Assembly: GCF_005503535.1 (NCBI RefSeq)
Contig: NZ_SCNN01000017.1
Location: 62,001 to 126,000 of the forward strand
Direction of reading: 5' to 3'
Length of the DNA: 64,000 nucleotides
From: Mesorhizobium comanense
GTDB taxonomy: Bacteria > Pseudomonadota > Alphaproteobacteria > Rhizobiales > Rhizobiaceae
The translations under genes and the position numbers were made by a program. The notes under the pieces were generated by a model that saw nothing but the letters and a program-made list of their open reading frames with translations, had not been told where the DNA came from and searched no databases. Of this stretch, positions 15,898 to 23,405 are shown one piece after another; the first letter of the stretch is position 1; each line of letters starts with the position of its first letter.

Positions 15898-17451
15898 CTA
15901 CTGCGGTGCGCCCGCAAACAGCACCACGCCATCGCCGCCCGCCGCCGGCCAGTCCCTGATCGTGCGGTCGTAGCCGCCGGTCAGCACCGTGCCGTCTGCG
16001 GCGAAGGCGACCGCGTAGATCGGGCCGGTGCGGCTGTCGAACAGGGCGGTCTGGTTGCCGCTTTCCATGTCCCACAGCCGCGCCGAGCCGTCGAGCGAGC
16101 CAGACAGCAGGCGCTTGCCGTCCGCTGACAGCGCCAGTGCGTAGACCGTGCCCTCATGGCCTTCGAAGCGCTTGACCTCGCGGCCACTGTCGAGATCCCA
16201 GACCTTGATCGTCAGGTCGCCGCTGCCAGTGACGAGATGATGGCCGTCGGCGGTGAACACCGCGCCATAGGCGCCCTGGTCATGGCCGTGCCAGCTGCGC
16301 AGCTGCCTGCCGCTTTCGATGTCCCAGAGCTTCAGCGTGCCGTCGATGCTGGCGCTCAGCGCCTTGCTCCCGTCCGGCGACACGGCGATGGAACTGATCG
16401 ACCAGTCATGGCCGGTCAGCACATGCAGCACGCTGCCCTTTTCCAGGTCCCAGACGATGACATTGCCCGTGTCGTGCCCGCTGACGGCCCGTCTGCCGTC
16501 CGGGCTGATGGCGAGCTTGTTGACGCCGCCATTGGCGCCCGAGGAAAAGACATGCAGCACGCTGCCGTCGGACAGTTTGCGTTGCACGATCTCGCCGTCG
16601 TCGCCGGCCGTCAGCGCGGTGACGCCGTCGGGCATGAACAGCGCCGTGCGGGCCATGTCGCGGTGCACGCCCAGCGTGCGGATCAGATGCTTGCCGCTGA
16701 TGTCCCAGAGCTTGATCGTATGGTCGGTGCTGGCGCTCATGATCTCGCGGCCGTCGGGGGCCACCGCCAGCCAGACGACGGCATCGCGATGGCCGTCGGG
16801 CTCTGTCGGCAGTGCCGGCGGCGCGGGCGGCAGCGGCGCCACGGTGACAGGCGGCGCGGCGGCCGGCGGCGAAGGCAGGACCTCGGGCGGCGTCGGCGGG
16901 GCCAGCGCGACCTGCGGCGGCGGTGCGGGAGCAGGCGCTGGCACTGCTTGCGGCGGCGGTGCCGCGGGTAGCGCCGGCGCGACCGGGGTCGGTTCGATCG
17001 GCTTGGCCGCCTGGGGTGGCGCGGGCGGCGAAACCGGCTCCGGCCTGGGTGCGGGTTCGACCGGAGGCGCGCTGGCGACATCCTGGCCCCGGGGCTGCCA
17101 CGGGCCGAACCGGTCGCCAAGCAGCACCAGCACGACAAGCGCCGGCAGGACGAGGAAGGCGCGGCGCAAGCCCGGGCGACCCCGTGGCTCCATTTCGGCA
17201 TCCCGCCCGAACAGCGGCGCTCCCGCTGTATGCACGGGCCGTGCGGGCAGCAGCCCGGCCACGAACAGCAGCGCGCCGATGAAACAGCCAAGCGCGCCTG
17301 CCGAATATGCTACCAGCCGCTGCGAGGCCGCATCCGTCGCGGAAAAACCCTGCTGGGAGACAACATCGATCAGCGCATAGATCCGCAACAGGCAGGCCGC
17401 CGTGACCACGGCAAGCAAAAGCGCGGGCCATCTCTCCGCCAGCCTGTTCAT
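15898..17451 (-). CDS. Membrane-anchored WD40 beta-propeller protein with Pro-rich linker
   Basis: 517 residues. GGGGAGGG precedes the ATG. Three hydrophobic segments (about residues 9-25, 48-68 and 97-113) anchor the N-terminus. A roughly 110-residue Pro/Ala-rich linker follows, then seven WD40 repeats from residue about 220 to the end, each ending in a variant of LWD or VWD (for example TIKLWDI, NVIVWDL and TLKLWDI). The seventh (TIRDWPAAGG) closes the propeller. It is a protein-interaction scaffold facing the periplasm or cytoplasm. The partner is unknown. The stop lies 90 nt upstream of the HTH/Fic promoter region. Confidence 0.85.
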   Translation of the reverse strand: MNRLAERWPALLLAVVTAACLLRIYALIDVVSQQGFSATDAASQRLVAYSAGALGCFIGALLFVAGLLPARPVHTAGAPLFGRDAEMEPRGRPGLRRAFLVLPALVVLVLLGDRFGPWQPRGQDVASAPPVEPAPRPEPVSPPAPPQAAKPIEPTPVAPALPAAPPPQAVPAPAPAPPPQVALAPPTPPEVLPSPPAAAPPVTVAPLPPAPPALPTEPDGHRDAVVWLAVAPDGREIMSASTDHTIKLWDISGKHLIRTLGVHRDMARTALFMPDGVTALTAGDDGEIVQRKLSDGSVLHVFSSGANGGVNKLAISPDGRRAVSGHDTGNVIVWDLEKGSVLHVLTGHDWSISSIAVSPDGSKALSASIDGTLKLWDIESGRQLRSWHGHDQGAYGAVFTADGHHLVTGSGDLTIKVWDLDSGREVKRFEGHEGTVYALALSADGKRLLSGSLDGSARLWDMESGNQTALFDSRTGPIYAVAFAADGTVLTGGYDRTIRDWPAAGGDGVVLFAGAPQ

Positions 17452-17567
17452 CAGCCCTCCCCCGCCTGATCCTTGGGCGCCAGATTACCAGCGTCGGCGG
17501 CGGACCGCAAAACGCCACGTGAAGCCCGGCCATATCAGACCGTTCCGGGTTGAAATCCGGACGCCTT

Positions 17568-17660
17568 CAAATCGAAGGCGGCAAGGCCTGATTCGAAGGC
17601 CGCAAGGCATGATCTCGTCCGAAAATCGCTTCGCGATTTCCGATATCGTGCCCCGAGACC
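17568..17660. repeat. Tandem 21-bp repeat and adjoining palindrome
   Basis: TCGAAGGCGGCAAGGCCTGA and TCGAAGGCCGCAAGGCATGA stand in direct repetition, followed by GAAAATCGCTTCGCGATTTC, a hairpin common in rhizobial intergenic regions. No gene is visible between 17452 and 17846. Confidence 0.6.
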
Positions 17661-17787
17661 CGCCTATAACCTGGTTGAAAGGTCGATATTGTGAAGAAGT
17701 CTACAGCCGACCTGATCGACCGCGCTCAGAAAGTGCCCAATTTACAACGGTAATTGTTGGCGAGGATCGACTATCCCCAGCGAAATA

Positions 17788-17793
17788 TTGACA
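17788..17793 (+). promoter_or_regulatory. TTGACA -35 element before micropeptide copy 2
   Basis: TTGACAGCGGGCG, ending 53 nt before the ATG at 17847. The -10 region 17 nt on (ACACTT) is weak. Confidence 0.45.
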
Positions 17794-17846
17794 GCGGGCG
17801 ATGATATGGCACACTTCGGATCGGGATATAGTGGAGAGCCAGCACG

Positions 17847-17951
17847 ATGAAGAAGATCTACGAGCGGCCCGTTCTGATCAGGAAGGGCAATCTGAAGGCC
17901 ATCACCGCCATCAACGGTCCGGTTGTGACTTCAAACCGCTCACCGGACTAG
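17847..17951 (+). CDS. Micropeptide, RiPP-leader-like family, copy 2
   Basis: 34 residues. GGAGAG lies 8 nt before the ATG. This copy has the most canonical lasso-type leader: Y5-x-x-P8-x-L10-x-x-x-G14, then Leu16 and Thr20 (MKKIYERPVL, then GNLKAITA). The tail INGPVVTSNRSPD ends in Asp, but that residue is 13th in the tail, too far for a standard 7-9 residue macrolactam ring if cleavage follows TA. The gene lies between the WD40 gene and a convergent SdrD-like gene, which are not known RiPP enzymes. Confidence 0.72.
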   Translation: MKKIYERPVLIRKGNLKAITAINGPVVTSNRSPD

Positions 17952-19145
17952 TCAGCCTAGCAGCACCAGATCGTCCAGAACCATTTGCCAGCAATGTTTC
18001 GTCGACAGGCGGACGCGGGTGACATGCCTGAGCATCGGCGCATAGTGCAGCGGCGTCAGCGCTGACAATACAACTTCGTCGCTGGCGATCAGTTTGTCAC
18101 CCAGCCAGCTTTCGATCAGCGCCACCTCGCCTTCCGCCTTCAGCCATGCCGCGCTGAGCAGCACCGAGTGGAACCCGAACGGGATTTCGCGGCTGAACTC
18201 GGCCGAATAGCCGCTGCTCGTATAAGCGACATGATCGCCCGAAACGTTGCCGTTGACATACCCTTCGCTGCCCTTGGTGTAGTCCTGCGCCATGGCATTG
18301 AGGTTGCGCCAGTCCAGCCCCGCATGGCCGCAGGGAATCTTGCGGAAGCCGCGTCCAGTGACATCATCGAAGCCGACCACGCGCAACGCCGTGTCACTCT
18401 CCATGGCGTGGGGCGAAAGCAGTCCGAGATCGGTCGGATAGGGCGAAAGCGCAAGCCGCCGGTCAAGGCCGCCGCCGGCGGCCACCATCATGTCGGCCTC
18501 ATCAGCAAGATCGAGCCGGAATGTCGAACCAGGGGCGGGCGTCCGGCTCTCCAGCACCTCGCCTTTGGCCATCACCGACAGGGTCGCGGTGCTGCCCTGC
18601 GCCAACCTGCCGGCCAGGCTTCTCGCCGGCGCCAGGCCGACAGGGCCGGGCAGGTCCTGTGACAGCAGCCCGGCGGGCGAGCCGGGCGCGGCGCGGAAAT
18701 GCTGTAGCTGGGTCTCGTTGGCGCTCGGCGCGCGCCAGCCCGGCGGCACGGAGACCGCAAACCGGTAGGCGCCGGGCGAGCGGATCGCCGCATCGGCCGA
18801 AGAGGTCGACATGGCGAAATTGGCAAAGCCGCCATTGTTGGTCCTGGCCGCGGCGAGCAAACCGCCCTGTTCGTCGAACAGCCGCACCATAATGCCGGCC
18901 ATCGGCCGGTCGGCCACGCCGTATCTGCCGTCGCGGTCGACATCGAAATAGACGAAGGACGAATAGTTGACCGTGCCGGTGCTGCGCTGCCAGTCGGTGC
19001 GTATGGCATAATCTCTAGCCGGATCGGCACGCCGCCGCGCCCGGCGACGCAGGCGCGCCCTTCGCAACAGCCAGGCAATGGCGGCCGAGATGGCGGCGAC
19101 AAGGGCCACTGCCGAAAGGATTGCGACGGGACCCGGTTCATGCAT
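17952..19145 (-). CDS. Membrane-anchored SdrD-B-like protein
   Basis: 397 residues from the ATG at 19145. A GTG at 19154 is possible. One N-terminal transmembrane segment (about residues 8-27) is followed by an Arg-rich stretch and then a Cna-B/SdrD-B-like beta domain: VYFDVDRDGRYGVADRPMAG, VRLFDEQG, TNNGGFANFAMSTS, GAYRFAVSVPPGW. SdrD-B domains are Ca-binding Ig-like modules of cell-surface proteins. The C-terminal 200 residues are unassigned and may be a carbohydrate-binding-like fold. Its stop is immediately next to that of micropeptide copy 2. Confidence 0.6.
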   Translation of the reverse strand: MHEPGPVAILSAVALVAAISAAIAWLLRRARLRRRARRRADPARDYAIRTDWQRSTGTVNYSSFVYFDVDRDGRYGVADRPMAGIMVRLFDEQGGLLAAARTNNGGFANFAMSTSSADAAIRSPGAYRFAVSVPPGWRAPSANETQLQHFRAAPGSPAGLLSQDLPGPVGLAPARSLAGRLAQGSTATLSVMAKGEVLESRTPAPGSTFRLDLADEADMMVAAGGGLDRRLALSPYPTDLGLLSPHAMESDTALRVVGFDDVTGRGFRKIPCGHAGLDWRNLNAMAQDYTKGSEGYVNGNVSGDHVAYTSSGYSAEFSREIPFGFHSVLLSAAWLKAEGEVALIESWLGDKLIASDEVVLSALTPLHYAPMLRHVTRVRLSTKHCWQMVLDDLVLLG

Positions 19146-19229
19146 GGGGAGCACGCGTCGCCAGACGTTCGCCGGTTCCGGAAATCCATCGCATCAAGAC
19201 CGTACCCCTCAACGGTAATGCCGCAAACC

Positions 19230-19305
19230 TAAAGCAATTCAAGAGAAAGTGTGAAACGGTTTTCCCGGGAAGAACGCGTGGCGTTTTCCCCCTAAGAATT
19301 GCGGC
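19230..19305. repeat. Partial copy of the 125-bp palindromic repeat
   Basis: AAAGCAATTCAAGAGAAAGT then GTGAAACGGTTTTCCCGGG and GAATTGCG, in reverse orientation to 6772-6899 and diverged in the centre. Lies in the gap 19146-19463. Confidence 0.7.
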
Positions 19306-19463
19306 ACCGTCCACCACCGCCTCGATGCAGCGGTCCTTGCGGTCCCCGTCGCCGCCGGGCAAGGCGCCGCCGATGCGAACACCGCATGGGCGGATTTGCG
19401 CCAAAAGTGGCTGGACATCGCTTGCCTCGCGGGAAACAAGGCTGGGCTGGAAAGGGAAGCCCC

Positions 19464-20018
19464 ATGAGCCCAATGACCAAGCCGGTGCTGACCGGCAGGA
19501 CAGTAACACTGAGGCCGCTGACCCGGCTCGACGCGCCGGCGATCCATGCCGGGCTGGAAGAACCGGAATCGAAAAGGCTGACGGGCACGCACGCGCGGCA
19601 CACGCTGGCGCAAGTGGAAGCCCACTACGCGCGGGCCGAAACGGCAGGCGACCGTTGTGACTATGGCATCATCGCCGGCGGCGCCCTGATCGGCGAAGCC
19701 GTGTTGAACGGCATCGACTGGCCGAACAGGGCGGCATCGTTTCGCATCGTCATCTGGGACGCCACCGGGCGCGACAAGGGACACGGCACCGAGGCCGCCG
19801 CGCTGCTGCTTCGCCACGGCTTCGAGGCGCTCGCGCTGAACCGCATCGAACTGGAGGTCTACGCGTTCAACCCGCGCGCCAGACGGGTGTACGAGAAGCT
19901 CGGCTTCAAGCTGGAAGGCACGCGGCGCGAGGCCTTGATCTGGGACGGCGAAGCTGTCGACGCCCACATTATGAGCCTGATCAGGCGCGACTATTGCGGG
20001 GCGCCAACGGCTGGATGA
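19464..20018 (+). CDS. GNAT acetyltransferase
   Basis: 184 residues. AAAGGGA lies 6 nt before the ATG. RimJ/RimL-type GNAT: LTGRTVTLRPLTRLDAPAIH, then FRIVIWDATGRDKGHGTEAA as the acetyl-CoA-binding loop, then NRIELEVYAFNPRARRVYEK and LGFKLEGTRREALIWDGE. The substrate is unknown. A single-gene unit, convergent with exonuclease III. Confidence 0.88.
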   Translation: MSPMTKPVLTGRTVTLRPLTRLDAPAIHAGLEEPESKRLTGTHARHTLAQVEAHYARAETAGDRCDYGIIAGGALIGEAVLNGIDWPNRAASFRIVIWDATGRDKGHGTEAAALLLRHGFEALALNRIELEVYAFNPRARRVYEKLGFKLEGTRREALIWDGEAVDAHIMSLIRRDYCGAPTAG

Positions 20019-20053
20019 ATCCACCCGCGCACCCCCGATTATGAGAGGCGCGG

Positions 20054-20824
20054 CTACCCCAACTCCACCCAGACCGGCGCATGGTCGCTGGCGCCGTCCT
20101 GCCCGCGCACATCGCGGTCGATGCCGGCGCCTTTCAGCCGCCGCGCCAGCGTCTTGGACAGCAGGATGTGGTCGAGCCTGAGGCCGGCGTCGCGCGGCCA
20201 GCGGTTCCGGCGATAGTCCCAGAAAGTGTAGAGCGTTTCCCTGGGGTGCTTCTTGCGCAGCGCATCCGTCCAGCCCTGTTCGAGCAACGCCGCGAAGGCG
20301 GCGCGGCTTTGCGGCTGCACCAGCGCGTTGTCGTCATAGGAACGCGTGGCGTAGATGTCACGCGGCTCGGGCACGATGTTGTAGTCGCCGGCCAGCACGA
20401 CGGGCAGGCCGGTATCGAGAAGTGCCGCCGCATGCGCCTCCAGCCGCGCATGCCAGGCAAGCTTGTACTGGAATTTCGGCCCCGGCTGCGGGTTGCCGTT
20501 GGGCGCGTAGAGGCAAGCGATCACGACGCCGTCCACCGCCGCCTCGATATAGCGCGCCTGGCGGTCCTCGTCCTCGCCGGGCAAGGCATCGCGGGTCAGC
20601 ACCGGCTCGGCGCCGCGCGCCAGGATGGCGACGCCGTTCCAGGTCGGCTCGCCCTTCCACACCGCGCCATAGCCGGCCTTGGCGAGGCTCGTCAGCGGGA
20701 ACTGCGTGTCACGCGCCTTCAACTCCTGCAGGCAGACGACATCGGGCTTTGCGGCGGCCAGCCACGCCAGCAGGTTTTCCAGCCGGCTGTTGATGTTGTT
20801 GATATTGAAGGTGGCGAGTTTCAT
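20054..20824 (-). CDS. xth: Exodeoxyribonuclease III
   Basis: 256 residues from the ATG at 20824 (MKLATFNINNIN), the usual N-terminus of the family. Endonuclease/exonuclease/phosphatase fold with the metal and catalytic residues: N in FNINNIN, E in CLQELKA, D and N in LAGDYNIVP, RLDHIL, and the final SDHAPV. It cuts abasic sites and removes 3' nucleotides in base excision repair. It stands apart from the NHEJ genes further along. Confidence 0.93.
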   Translation of the reverse strand: MKLATFNINNINSRLENLLAWLAAAKPDVVCLQELKARDTQFPLTSLAKAGYGAVWKGEPTWNGVAILARGAEPVLTRDALPGEDEDRQARYIEAAVDGVVIACLYAPNGNPQPGPKFQYKLAWHARLEAHAAALLDTGLPVVLAGDYNIVPEPRDIYATRSYDDNALVQPQSRAAFAALLEQGWTDALRKKHPRETLYTFWDYRRNRWPRDAGLRLDHILLSKTLARRLKGAGIDRDVRGQDGASDHAPVWVELG

Positions 20825-20916
20825 GGGGGAGCCATGAAAGCAGGAAGGCGAAGCGGGGAGCAAGAGGGCATGCGGCGCTTTGTGCCGGGGCAATGGCCGA
20901 TGCCGGCGCCGCCCCT

Positions 20917-21090
20917 CATCCGACTGCCGGCACCTTCTCCCCGTATAGTGACGGGGAGAAGGAAGCTGTCACGAATTTCGCCGCTTTTTCCGCAGCGTCG
21001 GCGATTGGCCAAACCATCGGCGACAGCGTCTTTCTCCCCGTCACTATACGGGGAGAAATGTCCGGGCAGGACAATGAGGGGCGGCGCCAA
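20917..21090. repeat. Inverted repeat pair (CTCCCCGTATAGTGACGGGGAG)
   Basis: CCTTCTCCCCGTATAGTGAC with GGGGAGAAGG at 20930-20962 is mirrored by CTTTCTCCCCGTCACTATAC at 21029-21056, with outer arms CCCCTCATCCG and ATGAGGGGCGG. Occupies the gap between xth and the hydrolase gene. Confidence 0.75.
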
Positions 21091-21122
21091 CGTTTCAGAA
21101 AGTGCGAGACCCAACGCGCACC

Positions 21123-21764
21123 CTAAATCCGCTCCACCCACCCCTTCACCGTCTCCGCCATCGTCTTCAGATGATCGGCCGTCGAGAAGCCCGACACACT
21201 CTTGCGCGGCTTCAGATCATGGTCGCCGTCTTCCAGCCAGATCACCTCGATCGCGTCCGACAGGCCGTAACCCGCCACCTCGTCCGGCGTGCCGAACTCG
21301 TCGCGCGTGCCCTGGAAGATCAGCGTCGGCGTCTTCAGTCCGGCCAGATGTTTGGTGCGCAACTGCTCGGGCTTGCCGGGCGGATGGAAGGGATAGCCGA
21401 GGCAGACCAACCCAGCGATCTCGCCCTTGGCCAGCATCTCGTCCGCCACCATCGAGGCGACCCGCCCGCCCATCGACTTGCCGCCGATGACGAGTTTGCC
21501 CGTCACGCCCCTGGCGCGGAGATCCGCGATCGCCTTCACATATTCCGGGTTCACCGTCTCGGCGCGCGGCGGCGGCTTGCGCTGGCCGTAGCGGCGCGCC
21601 GCCATGTAGTGGAACTCGAAGCGCGCGACCTGGAAACCGGCCTCGGCCAGCGCCCTGGCGGTGGCCGTCATCGAGGGCGAATCCATCGAAGCCCCGGCGC
21701 CATGGGCAAGCAGGATGGTCGTCGGGGCGGTATCATGACCGTCGAAGAGGAAGCTGGTGGACAT
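21123..21764 (-). CDS. Alpha/beta hydrolase (KANL3/Tex30-like)
   Basis: 213 residues from the ATG at 21764. Earlier in-frame codons lack family similarity. Motifs: ILLAHGAGASMDSP (oxyanion region), nucleophile elbow GGKSMGG with Ser, FQGTRDEFG with the acid, and EDGDHDLKP with the catalytic His. The substrate is unknown. Serine hydrolase activity is inferred from the intact triad. Confidence 0.85.
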   Translation of the reverse strand: MSTSFLFDGHDTAPTTILLAHGAGASMDSPSMTATARALAEAGFQVARFEFHYMAARRYGQRKPPPRAETVNPEYVKAIADLRARGVTGKLVIGGKSMGGRVASMVADEMLAKGEIAGLVCLGYPFHPPGKPEQLRTKHLAGLKTPTLIFQGTRDEFGTPDEVAGYGLSDAIEVIWLEDGDHDLKPRKSVSGFSTADHLKTMAETVKGWVERI

Positions 21765-21888
21765 CAGGCCGGAACTCCCGGAAAAGCAAAGGCAATCCGC
21801 TCTGCCCGGCATGCTACCACATGAAGTCGCCCGTCGCCTCGGTCGCGATTGTGGAAAATCGGTCACCCGGCGTAGGGAATCTTCCCTT

Positions 21889-22230
21889 TCAGCGGCGCCA
21901 GATCTCCGTCTGGCAGAAAATCTTGAGCGCGCAGCCGGTGAGCTTCAGCGTGTTGCCCTTCAGCGTGGCGCGGCCCGAATATGTCCGCTCATCGCGCGGA
22001 TCGGTGATCGTCCCGGAATAGGTGCCCTTGCCCGCCGGCTTGACCCGGCCGATCTCCCTGCCCGGCCAATCGCCATTTTTCGCGATGATGCAGAAACGGT
22101 CGCCACACCCTTCGATCAAGGCGATGGATATGCCATCCGTCGTTATCCACTCCCCCTCGATCGGATCGGCCCAGGCCATGGCGGGTGCCATGACCATGGT
22201 GAGCAGAACAGACAGTCGCGGCAGTTTCAT
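21889..22230 (-). CDS. DUF2147 exported protein, copy B
   Basis: 113 residues. GGGGGAGGTG lies before the ATG. Signal peptide MKLPRLSVLLTMVMAPAMA with cleavage near AWA-DP, then the DUF2147 core: IEGEWITTD, GCGDRFCIIA, GTYSGTITDPRDERTYSG, LKLTGCALKIFCQTEIW with paired Cys. About 80% identical by eye to the copy at 22341-22682. The function of DUF2147 is unknown and the domain has a lipocalin-like appearance. Last gene of the CHAT operon. Confidence 0.85.
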   Translation of the reverse strand: MKLPRLSVLLTMVMAPAMAWADPIEGEWITTDGISIALIEGCGDRFCIIAKNGDWPGREIGRVKPAGKGTYSGTITDPRDERTYSGRATLKGNTLKLTGCALKIFCQTEIWRR

Positions 22231-22252
22231 GAAGCACCTCCCCCTTTTCGGC

Positions 22253-22318
22253 AAGATTTCAGCAGGCCATGCCGACGAAACCAGCCCCGCCGATGTCGCC
22301 TCGTCGATGATCCGGCTC
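22253..22318 (-). pseudogene. Remnant of the PG-binding gene 3' end left by tandem duplication
   Basis: Translation gives RIIDEATSAGLVSSA, matching GIIDEATSAALVSAG at the end of the gene at 22707-23402. It shows that the duplicated segment included the 3' end of the upstream gene plus one DUF2147 gene. Confidence 0.65.
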
Positions 22319-22340
22319 TCCCACGAAGACTTGCAGCGCC

Positions 22341-22682
22341 TCAACGGCGCTGCCAGACTTCCGTCTGGCAGAATATCTTGAGCGCGCAGCCGGTGAGCTT
22401 CAACGTGTTGCCGTTCAGCGTGGCGCGGCCCGAATAGGTTTTCTCGTCACGCGGATCGGTGACCGTGCCGGCATATGTGCCCTTGCCCGCCGCCTTGAGC
22501 TGGCCGATCTGCTTGCCCGGCCAGTCGCCGGTCTTCATGACAATGCATAACTGGTCGCCGCAGCCTTTGATGGTGGCGAGCGAGGTATCGGCCGTCTTCC
22601 ATTCCCCCTCGATCGGATCGGCCCATGCCATGGCGGGCGCCAGGACCATGGCGAGCAGAACTGACAGTCGCAACAATTTCAT
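22341..22682 (-). CDS. DUF2147 exported protein, copy A
   Basis: 113 residues, signal peptide MKLLRLSVLLAMVLAPAMA (cleavage near AWA-DP). Same Cys-containing core as copy B (GCGDQLCIVM, LTGCALKIFCQTEVW). It begins 24 nt after the PG-binding gene. The AAGAGGAAAG region gives a good ribosome-binding site. It is probably the original copy, since its spacing to the PG-binding gene is intact. Confidence 0.85.
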   Translation of the reverse strand: MKLLRLSVLLAMVLAPAMAWADPIEGEWKTADTSLATIKGCGDQLCIVMKTGDWPGKQIGQLKAAGKGTYAGTVTDPRDEKTYSGRATLNGNTLKLTGCALKIFCQTEVWQRR

Positions 22683-22706
22683 GAAGCACTTTCCTCTTGC
22701 AAGATT

Positions 22707-23402
22707 TCAGCAGCCCGTGCCGACGAAGCCCGCCGAGACCAGCGCGGCCGATGTCGCCTCGTCGATGATCCCGCTTTGCGCCAGGCCATATTGCCGCTGG
22801 AAGCGGCGAACGGCTTCGGCCGTGGCCTCGTCGTAGACCGTATCGGGGAATTCAAGCAGCAGGCCGAGCCGGCTGAGCAGCCGTTCGGCGCGTTGTACGC
22901 GCGGCGAGATATCGCCCGGGGCAAGTCCGACGAAAACACGGTCCGGAGCCATACGGCACAGCTTGTTCTGCGCATCTCTGACGACCCGGAATTTTCCCAG
23001 CAGCGAGGCGACATCGGGCATCCCCTGCACCGAGAACAGGCTGTCGGAACCGGTCATCGAATAGAGCAATGAGCTATCCAGTTCCCATGCCCCGTCCGGC
23101 GCCGCCGAAACCGTGACGTGGCCACCATCGCAATCGATCTGGCATTCCAGCTTGCCGTTCACGAGATAGCACTTGGCGCGGGTCTGGAACTCGGTGTTGG
23201 GTACGTCCCACTCGGTGAACGAAATGCTGATGATGTCGTCTTGCAGCTGAACGGCCATGTCCTTCACAGGGCCGTCCTTGCGGTCATTGTGCAGCGTCAT
23301 GCATTGCCCGGACTCGAACTTGTCCGCCGCCCGCGCGATTTCCGGAACCAGGCCCAGCAGGGCCATCGCCAGCATCATGGAGAAGATCCGCGTCATGCTC
23401 AT
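22707..23402 (-). CDS. Exported protein with C-terminal peptidoglycan-binding domain
   Basis: 231 residues. Signal peptide in the first 25 residues (MSMTRIFSMMLAMALLG, cleavage near ARA-AD). A Cys-rich middle region (YLVNGKLECQIDCDGGHVTV) is of unknown fold. The C-terminal 60 residues are a PG_binding_1 domain: RVQRAERLLSRLGLL, TVYDEATAEAVRRFQRQYGL, GIIDEATSAALV. It starts 3 nt after the CHAT gene stop, so the two are co-transcribed. It probably sits on the cell wall in the periplasm. Confidence 0.85.
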   Translation of the reverse strand: MSMTRIFSMMLAMALLGLVPEIARAADKFESGQCMTLHNDRKDGPVKDMAVQLQDDIISISFTEWDVPNTEFQTRAKCYLVNGKLECQIDCDGGHVTVSAAPDGAWELDSSLLYSMTGSDSLFSVQGMPDVASLLGKFRVVRDAQNKLCRMAPDRVFVGLAPGDISPRVQRAERLLSRLGLLLEFPDTVYDEATAEAVRRFQRQYGLAQSGIIDEATSAALVSAGFVGTGC

Positions 23403-23405
23403 CTC

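Noticed and set aside
17801..17816. Sigma-54 promoter at ATGGCACACTTCGG before micropeptide copy 2
   Set aside because: TGGCAC is present, but the -12 GC at the needed spacing is not.
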